From Ilyonectria destructans (taxonomy: Eukaryota; Ascomycota; Sordariomycetes; Hypocreales; Nectriaceae), in assembly GCA_020740775.1 (NCBI GenBank), contig JAHEWK010000031.1, positions 1 through 64,000 of the forward strand: a DNA stretch of 64,000 bases. Direction: 5' to 3'. The notes beneath the pieces were generated by a model. It did not search any database, was not told the DNA's origin, and saw only the letters and a program-made list of their open reading frames with translations. Numbering within the stretch: the stretch's first letter is position 1; every line of letters begins with the position of its first letter. Of this stretch, positions 55,929 to 64,000 are shown piece by piece. The position numbers and the translations under genes are program-made.

Positions 55929-58692
55929 CAGTGCTGGATAGACACGCTATGAAACTGAAACTGGGGTGAGTTTCAGTTTCATGAAACCGGACGCCAGTAT
56001 AGTTTCAGTTTCATATGAAACCGGTTTCAGTTTCATATGAATCAATATCTAATTCCTTTGTTTTTTCCCCCCCTGTCTTTGGTAACCTCGGTGCCGACAT
56101 ACACCTTACCACTGGGCACCTCAAAGATGTCTCGCATTGCCTGCCTACCTATGCTACCAATTCGCTAGCCTCGCCATCGCTTTCTTCCCCCTTGCCCACC
56201 TCAATATCTTCTTGGAGAATCCTTACAGCCGCGTCGATATCCTCCGCTCCTCTAAACACCCCTGCAAGAAGCGGCCTGCTTTTCCCCTTTGGAACCCTTA
56301 TCCAGCTTTTAATACACTCACATGCCTCTACCATTTTGGCAGATATGCTACTTCTATCCCATATAACCTGCCGTCTTACGCCTGAGAAAATTCGCTCTAC
56401 TTCCGTAGACATCGGAGGAATGCAGAATATGTCAACGGCCATACGGCAGAGGAGGGGAAAATTCTCTTGCTGGGTCGGTTCAAGCCACCACTGTAAGGCC
56501 GTTTGTTGTCCAATCCCAACTTATAAGCCCTGCGAAGTATCGTCAAAACCTGGCCATTAGGTAGAAGGCTTCAAATTACTTATATAAATAAAGCAGTCGA
56601 ATTTATCCTTCACCTCGCTCGCTGTGCTGTACACCTTCTGCCTCCAGCGATCGAACTCGTCGAGTTCTTGCCCTTTCTCCTGTTGCTTATCTTGGAGCTG
56701 GTAGCTCTTGTACTCTGTGGACTAAATCTTTCTAACAGACTTCACGGTATTGCTAACCCAGGCTGGGTTTCTCTTCCACTGCTCACTCAGATAGCTCTTT
56801 CGGAGTGCTGGGTGGAGGAGGATACCAGCCACGTACACGAGGGCCTGTTCGGTAAGCTGGTAATACTTCTCGAACTTTAGCCAAGCCACATAAAAGCACG
56901 CGTAGAAGCGTGGGTTACTGAAAGCCTTATCTTTAGCCTGCGTGAAGTGATGATAGAGGAAATCCATATAAGATAGAACTTCATCGAGTGTATTCTTCCG
57001 GCCTTAGTATACTGAGATCTGGTGAAATAGTTGTAGAAATATATAGATGTCTCGGAGCTCGTTCTAGTTGTTGTAGTCCAATATATCTTTCTCGATCTTG
57101 GTATGATTTTCTTAAATCCAATCCATAAACTTTGCCCGCCTCTTAATTGCCACGTCAATAAGATAAAACCATGAATTCCAGCGTGTATCATTATCCCTCG
57201 GCAAGGCCCTGCTAACCTTAGCCTTGAAGTTGTTGCAGATGCTGGTAGAGCTCCTTGAATACATGCACAAGTTGTGCAGCTTCCCCAGAATATTAAACTC
57301 CCGCCATTCCTCGGTGGCTTGTGTCTTTATAATAACGCCCCCTTCTTCTTTTTCGGATAGCCTGCACAGTCGCTTATACGCCTTATCAATCTCTTCTTGC
57401 TTATCCTCCTGAATCTTCTTTGCTTTACTCCGGAAAAGGAAGGCTTAAACAATGAGGTTTATAATATGGCTACTGCAGCATAGTCGCCTGGCAACCGGAT
57501 CTAAACCATCAATCTCTTTTGCGACGTCGTCAAGTATAGTATCATTAGCATCGTAATTATCCATCGTAAAGTAGCCAATCTTATTGCTGAGGTCGTACTC
57601 TTCGACAACCTCCAGGAAAGTCTTGGCTTGTAATTTCCCATTGTGGCTTCCTTTAAACTCGCGCAGTAACAATAACACTTGAGCGACTTCTCTAGTCTCC
57701 GCATCTACAAAATAGACTACAATTGCCTGATATGCTGCCTTCTATTCCGATAAGGTCTACATATTAATAGTAAAGTGGACCATAGAAGAGAGAGAACCAT
57801 AAAGCTTATTGACGAGGCCTTATTTGTGTTGAGTGAACGTCTTTCCGAGAAGTTTCAGTACCGCTCTGCAGCTGTGTAGGAGGACGTCCCGGGCTATATA
57901 GTTACAGGAGAGGATAACAGCGTAAAACTCGAGGTACTCGATGAATATGTGGGCAATATTGCGAACTGCAAGAAGCCTGGCAAGAGCTTCCTCGAATATA
58001 GGAATATTAATAGTATTTGCCAAATATTTTTCCTCGTTGAGGTCTCGATTGGCTTGACGTTCCTCCTGCCTTCCAAACAAATCCGTGATGGTGCCATGTT
58101 GCTGCTTCTTCAGATCCGACCTTTCGGCATACTCTATAACACGGATGCCGTGAAAGTCCCGCAGGTGCTTGCGGGCTCGGCTCATGTTCGTCGTTACCGA
58201 ATTAGGCTTTTTCGTGGAGTCGCAGTGCTTGCAGTACCAGATTTCGTGGTATGAAGAATCACGAGCTTTCTCTCCTCTCTCTTCATAAGGGTCGCGCGCC
58301 TCGTTCCAAGTGCTGTTGTTTGTACGGCCTTTGGTGCGCTTGCCAGCCCGATCAGAGGGAGAGCGATTCAATGCGCGTTTCGCGGGAACGGAAGAGTCAT
58401 GCGATGCAGGTGCCGGAGACTCGTCAGAAGGCTTTGAGAACAAGGGAGAAGGCGAAGCTGAGGACATTTTTACGATTAGCAAGTTTCGAACTGCGTTGAA
58501 GGCATTTGCTTGCAAAATATTCTTGGTTAAGTACTAAGATATTTGGGACTTATCGGGCGTATATGAAACATATGAAACCGACTGAAACATATGAAACTGG
58601 GAGGGTTACAGTTTCATATGAAACCGGGTCCAGGGGCTGTTTCAGTTTCATATGAAACAGTATGAAACAACACGCGTGTCTATCCAGCACTG
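55929..58692 (-). mobile_element. hAT-F transposon
   Basis: Terminal inverted repeats of 19 bp bound the element: CAGTGCTGGATAGACACGC from 55929 and its complement ending at 58692. Both subterminal regions are packed with a TTTCAGTTTCATATGAAACC motif in both orientations (about 55955-56045 and 58560-58665). A leftward transposase fills the 2,764-bp element. Flanking octamers (CGGAATCT and GAGTTAGG) do not match. Confidence 0.85.
56149..58467 (-). pseudogene. hAT-F transposase with many nonsense codons
   Basis: Leftward coding starts at ATG 58467 (MSSASPSPLF). A BED finger (WYCKHCDS...HLRDFHG) is followed by a degraded catalytic part (KIGYFTMDNYDANDTI, CSSHIINLIV, LPRDNDTRWNSWFYL) and the C-terminal dimerisation region (NFPLLCRMAVDIF, then STEVERIFSG). 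At least seven in-frame stops occur, all TAA or TAG where Gln is a plausible ancestral codon in several cases. This would follow from C-to-T change at CpA, the pattern left by repeat-induced point mutation. The first 230 codons are still open. It is the most heavily mutated hAT in the window. Confidence 0.85.
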
Positions 58693-58824
58693 GAGTTAGG
58701 TGTAATGTATTAAGTTGGTTTGGATCTAACTTATCTGATTATATATATATGATTTTCTATCCGTCTAGTTACCTACTTCTATTTATAGATAAGAAGCCTA
58801 TTATCTAAATTACATTAGTTACTG
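58693..58824. other. 3' flank of the Helitron helicase
   Basis: AT-rich sequence between hAT-F and the helicase stop, with an ATATATATAT tract. The Helitron 3' end, normally a hairpin and CTRR, was not found; hAT-F may have inserted near or in it. Confidence 0.35.
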
Positions 58825-61800
58825 CTAGTATTGTGCAAATGGATATGACAACAACGATAATCGGGCCTCATTTACTGTCCTCTCGCACAACTGTTCCAGC
58901 CTAGCCTCGCCATCAAACATTTCCTGTGGTATTTTATTCCCGACTATGTCCTGCACCCGTGCCTTTGACAGCAACATAATACCATCAAGCGATGTGCACC
59001 GCGATAGCTGCACATACAGGCTGTACGGATCACACTTTCCTGGCTCGAGTTGTCCAGTTGTGGTATTCAACTTTGTTCCGGTTCCTCGCAGCTCCAGCGC
59101 AATCTCGAGGAGGGTTTCGCCTTGGATTTTGTAATCGGTGCATGCGAACGCTGCAGTGCAGGGAAGTCCTCGACGACTCACTTCGTGCCTCTGCCAAGGC
59201 CTCCTCTTGGCCCTCTTCTTCTTCTCAATGGGTATTTGGGCACTTGTTGGAGTAAGCAGGATCGTGCCGGGTGGCATGTCATCAAATTTGAACTTCTTCG
59301 TTGACTCGGATAACAGGATAATGCCGGCAGGTGGTCCAAAGTGGAGGATAATGTTCGGGGCGAGTTGATACCCTGGGAATCTCTTGGCGTCTGGTATAAC
59401 TTCCAGTGCTTTGTACTTGGCCCCGTTCACGAGCTTGAGGCCTGGGTTTATATTCTTCGTCACTACCACCGGCATGCCAGGTACGAACATGAACGTGGCC
59501 GGCACACAGATCTTGCTGTCATCTCCGACGCTGGCCATGAGCGTAGCTTCTTCCTCCGTTACCGGCAATGTATTGGGTTTACCCCAACGGTGCTGGGGTA
59601 GAAATATCCGGACTGGCTTCTGGTGGTGCCTCTGGAAGGCCAAGACCGCATCCATGTTCAAGCTCCATCTGTTGCTGTTAAGGGGTGTAACTACTGTGAT
59701 GCCCTTGCCCCATGGTATGGCTCGGCCTTCCTGAAAGCACCGGCTGTTAAGAAGCTCCATGTCGGACTCGTCTTGCTGCCCCTGCCGGATCCGAGTCAGC
59801 AGCCGCTGCAGCTCCGGGTCCCCCGCTGCGCGCACCTGTTCGGTGAGCATAACGACGGTGGTAAATCGAGTCCAGAGTGCGTGCGCCCTCATTTCGTCCG
59901 CAATCCTGAGGGCGGACCATGGCGTCAATAGCGACTTGTTTTGCACTGGGCGGAATTGGTGGAAATCTCCTGATAGTAGTACCACTTGGATGCCGCCAAA
60001 ATCTTGATTCGATCCCCGGGCGGCGCAAAGTCGCTTGTTGATATCGGAAAGGGTCTGGAGGCCCAGCATGCTCACCTCGTCAATGATAAGCAGCCACTTT
60101 TCTCTCCATCTTTTTCGAGCATCACCGTCCACGTAGGTTACCGTGGTGCCATCGTCGGCATTGCCGTTGGATGCGTTGGGTTGCATCCCACAGGCGGAGT
60201 GAATAGTCACGCCGTTGATCCGCGCTGCTGCGGCCCCCGATGTCGCCGTCATAAGCAGCCTGTGCGATACGTCTTTACTAGCGAACAATTCCGCCAACGC
60301 CTCGATGACCCTGGACTTCCCGGTGCCGCCCTCCCCACCCACGAACTCGCATAGTTGTGCGTTATCATTGTTCTCGACATTACTGCTATCGAAATCATCG
60401 CTGTTATCTTCGTCCGGGATGGTATCGAGATGGCGACATACTAAAAGGAAGGCAATTTCCTGCCGCTCGTTCAAGGTGAACCTCCTTGCAATCTCCCGAC
60501 CGCAATGGAGGAATGTTGTCGACGGTCCAAAGGCGACCCTGGCACTGGGTCTTTGGGTGTTCCGGGTGTCTGTTTCTGACATTTCTATAATATCTTCTCC
60601 CGCGCCCGCGAAGGTATGGTTCAGTGATGCTTCTGCGCCGGCAGCTGTGATTTGCGTAATCTGAGCTCCATCAGTGCCTTGGATTCTTTTCACAATTTCC
60701 TTGTCAGCTTGATCCTGCTTGCTCTTGATCCCTCTAAGCTGACGTTGCGTTGGGAGCTCGCTCCTGGCTACCATGTTTGGCTGGCACTGCTCTGGGTTCT
60801 CTGCGGAAGCGACAGTCTCGACATCATCCGCAAAGTCGGTGATATCTGCTTGAACTTCGCGGAGCTGATCTAGCATCTGCAAAAGATGCTCCGAACCAGC
60901 GGTCACCTGGTTAGGAGCTGTAGCACCTCGTACTGTCTCAATCAATCGGCCAAGCTGGCCAACCTGGTCTGGGCGATATGCTTTTACTGGGCCTGCAGGA
61001 TCTTGGAGATCATACCCCATAGCGTCGATATCATCCAAAACGGCGTCGTCCCCCGCAGCCGCCCACTGCTTTGCGTCTCGCCGCGCATCTTCCGCTGATC
61101 GCTTCAAGAGCTGGATGTTGCCTGCGATAGTCTGGAGTCTTTTGGGGAGTCGCTGTCTCCAGTGTTCCCAGATTTCGTTGATGTCACCAGATGCTGCTGT
61201 AATCAGCGCTCTCAACAAGTCAAGACAAGACAAGCCAGAGCTCTGGCTTGTCTTGTCTTGATAACTTAGCGGTCTGTCTTGACTTGACTTGGCTTGACTT
61301 GATATCTTGTCAAGCCTATTCAAGACGTGTTAGTAAGCAGGCCGGCCATCGTGAGCAGGGATGGACATCTTACGAATCGAATGCATCTCCCGCAGATTCA
61401 TATCGAATCGAATGTGCCTTCCGTAGATTCGATATCTATCGAAAACCAAGACTCGATAGAACGACCAATCGCGATGCAGGTAGCTGGTACCTGGGTTCAA
61501 TGGTAATTTGGGCTTGGGTATAGGTCCCTGTGACAAAAAGCGATGGATGAACCTGGGAAAATGATGAATACCGTACTGGTCAATACATTTGTGTTGGAGG
61601 AAACTACCTATTTGTCTCTAGAAGGTTCTGTGGTCATTACGACCCCTGTCAGCTAGGTCTATATAAGACCTAGGCTTCCGCTCCTTCTGTAGCTAGAGAG
61701 AAGATCAATTCATTCCTTAAGGGCCGCGCGTGCGGACAACAATTTGACTTATCTAGTAGACTTAGAGAGTGATATTATTCGGTTGGGACCTCTTTCTTCG

Positions 61801-64000
61801 CCTGGGTTTGGATCCGGATAAAATCTTCCCGGATCTTTCACCTTCAAATGGCAGTTGTTTGATACAGGACAGACATTATTCAGGATGTGAGATAGACATA
61901 AGACCCAAGCCGGAAATATTGGTCTGATCATACAAAAACTAGCACCGATAGAAAGCCCTCGGCGACAGAAATCTAGAGGGACTAATTTTTTGTCTGCATT
62001 TCTTCCATTCTACAGAAAAATCGGCATCTGTTCTTGTTGCTCATGTGGGAGCAATTGCTCGAAGTATCCCTCCCTACCCTATACCCCGCGAAAAGTAGCA
62101 AACGCGTCGCTTCCGGCTGCGGCGGATCTCGTGTTCAGGGTCGAGGGCTGGCTGGCCGTCTCGGTAACTGCTTCCGAGAGGGCGGTCACCGAAGAGGTAT
62201 CGTCAATATCGGACATCTTGACGGTGATGAGCGTGGTGCTCGGGGCTAACTTTTGGCCGTGCCAGCAGGATTTTACCATCCAAGCCACCGTGGCTATGAC
62301 CACCATAGGGTCCCTGCTTACCAAGCCGGTATCAAGACAAGTCAAGCCAGCTAAAAAAGCCGTCTTGATTGATAAGATGGTCATCTTGACTTGGCTTGAC
62401 TTGACTTGGCTTGTCTTGTCTTGGTTAGACTTGTCTTGTTGAGAGCGCTGGCTGTAATAAACTTCTCCCATGGTACGAAGAGTGCAAGGTGCTGTACTGC
62501 AGCTCTATTACTAATATCAGTACATGCTCTTTGTTTATCTGTACTGTTATATGGCTTGTGCTTACCTGCGGTATTTGTCTGCGTTTGAATCAATATCAAA
62601 GTCCATATCGAGAAAGCCGTTAATGCACGGCACTGCATACTTCCCCGGGGGTCTTAGAACTTGCACCCAGTCCCTTCCCGGCTTCCAGTTCCTTTCAAAT
62701 TCTATCTTCACCAACTCCTTGGAAGATGAATCTATCCTCTTTTGTAATTTAACAAGCGACACGTAGTCATAGAAGCATAATGTCTGCAGCACCTCTCCAC
62801 GGTGGTGGTAGGATTCAATGTATGGCAGCTTCTTCCCATCGCTTCCCACCAAGACCCTCTCCGCGCTGGCTTCCGCGTCGTTGCCATTGCCATTGCCATT
62901 GCCACCTATGTTCTCGATAGGTCGATCATCGCCGTCGCCTAAAGTGCTACTGCATTGCTGGAGATACTGCCAGCGTCGGAGTATTGCCCAGTATATCGAT
63001 GTCATATTCACATATGACCATTGTTTGGTACTCGAGAACTCACTTGGGTAATCGAGGAAGCGCGCAATCACCTCCACCTGCGATAATGGCCGCTCGGTGA
63101 ATATTCTGTTTGCGATTCTCATCAGATACTGGCGGTTTATATTTGCCTTGGCTTCGTAGTTTGTAGTTGTTGCACCCAGCCCGACGGCGCTGGTTGTGCT
63201 GATACTCGGAAAGAGCTCTGCTGCTATGGCCACTCTCTTCCAGATCGGATCTTGGATCTTTGTGGCGTAGTTTGTCAAGTAGCATATCAGAGCCATTGTC
63301 TTGCTTTGGGTTCCGATGAAGGAGATGTCGTGATTGTGCCGCAGCCCAACCGCCATTGGCTTGTTCCATCGGTTGATCATGGGATGTGAGCGTTGGAGCC
63401 GAAGTATGCCATCTGCGCCAAGTTCGCTTTTTGCGAAGAGCTTCCAAGGCGCATGGAATCGACACGTGGGCTTCTTTTCTCCCTCCTTGATATGAGAGTA
63501 TTTGACACAAGTTGCAGTGTGGACGTGCATCTGGACCCTGCCCGCGCAAAAGTGGGCTTCATCGTCAAACTGTTCAGAGAAGCGTCCCGTATCGATCATC
63601 AAGTGGGATATGTTGTCGTAAACTACCCTAGTCTCGCTCTCCTCACTAAAGGCAGCGGACTCGTCCAGATCCTAGATAATAGTTTAGCTTCCGACCTACG
63701 TTGGCCTTTGGTTATATGGATATATGGGTGCACATACCTCGGTAAAGACAGAATCGACATATTTCAGGATTCCTTCCCGTTCCATCGCCGCGCTCTCATC
63801 ATCCTCCCCGTTTCCATGACCACCGATGAAGTTTCCGAGCTCCAAGTTCCCTTCGAGCCATAGCAAACCGTGGACATGAAGAGCACCGCGTTCGTTGGTC
63901 TCGACAGCGGCAAAATACTGTCCAATCTGACCAAGCACAGATTCCTCCCCAACCTTGACGTAATGCTCAAAGAACATCTCTACTTCGCGGTGGAAGAAGA
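58825..64000 (-). mobile_element. Helitron, right (5') part beyond the window
   Basis: A leftward Rep-helicase gene occupies the last 5.2 kb of the window and continues past its right edge, so the 5' terminus is not visible. A 1,247-bp hAT-type element (61204-62450) interrupts it. No Helitron 3' terminus could be fixed between 58693 and 58825. Confidence 0.85.
58825..64000 (-). pseudogene. Helitron RepHel protein, partial and interrupted
   Basis: Exons on the minus strand: 64000-63738, then 63671-62566, then 62505 through to 58825 with the hAT-type insertion inside. Introns of 66 and 60 nt are in frame. The Rep part has the HUH motif GALHVHGLLWLEGN and a two-tyrosine motif ICYLTNYATK. A Cys/His-bearing CRFHAPW lies between. 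The helicase part (58825-61203) has Walker A GGEGGTGKS, Walker B LLIIDEVSML, motif III LLSGDFHQFRP, motif IV TEQVRAAGDPE and a motif VI YVQLSRCTSLDG. Without the insertion and one copy of its 8-bp duplication the exon reads straight through (WEKFITA to ASGDINEIW), and no other lesion is seen in the visible part. The protein nicks and unwinds DNA for rolling-circle transposition. Confidence 0.88.
61204..62450. mobile_element. hAT-type non-autonomous element in the Helitron
   Basis: The ends are inverted: CAGCGCTCTCAACAAGTCAA at 61204 and the complement of the sequence ending GTTGAGAGCGCTG at 62450. A perfect 8-bp duplication GCTGTAAT flanks it (61196-61203 and 62451-62458), the hAT signature. 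Subterminal regions on both sides repeat AAGTCAAGACAAG and its complement. It is 1,247 bp. The only notable frame is a leftward one starting MSDIDDTSSVTALSEAV near 62228, ending at 62079, which could be a transposase N-terminus. The rest of a transposase is absent, so it must depend on another copy. Confidence 0.95.

Noticed and set aside
62079..62442. A gene in the hAT-type insertion
   Set aside because: Only a short possible transposase N-terminus (MSDIDDTSS) is visible, with no domain to support it.

Overview
The window is eukaryotic DNA from a filamentous ascomycete, most likely Pezizomycotina. The evidence is short GT-AG introns of about 50-80 nt, Zn2Cys6 regulators, a 2EXR-type protein, a DUF3716-like cysteine protein, and fungal families of hAT, pogo, Crypton and Helitron elements. 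No species can be named from the sequence alone. Most of the window is transposon-derived, with few ordinary genes, as in an accessory or lineage-specific region.

Layout. 0-2 kb: a NIPA-like transporter remnant and empty DNA. 2-5.2 kb: hAT-A, split by a 168-bp solo LTR. 6.2-9.2 kb: a 2EXR gene and a truncated Zn2Cys6 regulator with a (CCAGCT)20 tract. 10.7-14.3 kb: first copy of a two-gene integrase-type element (called IE here). 15.2-17.2 kb: a 16 x 26-bp hairpin array and a Helitron helicase remnant. 18.4-19.1 kb: a protein kinase remnant. 19.5-24.2 kb: second IE copy, with an extra cysteine-rich gene. 25.5-25.8 kb: a 332-bp MITE. 26.0-32.5 kb: a pogo element with 108-bp TIRs and TA duplication, carrying a whole Crypton inside its transposase gene. 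33.6-41.4 kb: a hAT fragment abutting hAT-C, which itself contains the third IE copy. 41.4-44.3 kb: a 5'-truncated FG-GAP/Cys-rich secreted-type gene. 45-46.8 kb: hAT-D. 47.9-50.6 kb: an intact five-exon Zn2Cys6 transcription factor. 51.1-52.5 kb: a non-autonomous TIR element. 52.8-55.1 kb: hAT-E fused to a sirtuin fragment. 55.3-58.7 kb: a small gene, a second solo LTR of the same family, and hAT-F with many stops. 58.8-64 kb: a Helitron RepHel gene running off the right edge, interrupted by a 1.25-kb hAT-type element with a perfect 8-bp duplication.

The most interesting system is the IE family. Three copies (10731-14306, 19491-24216, 34570-38453) each pair a rightward DDE integrase-type transposase with a convergent leftward accessory gene that ends a few bases away. 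All are bounded by inverted repeats that start TACGG. Copy 3 has a perfect 6-bp target duplication. The accessory protein has an N-terminal Cys-Pro-x-Cys motif and, in two copies, an IDLT motif that looks like a SUMO-interacting motif. Each copy is damaged in a different gene, so they may once have complemented each other. The IS3EU affiliation is my best guess from memory of integrase-core proteins, not a search result.
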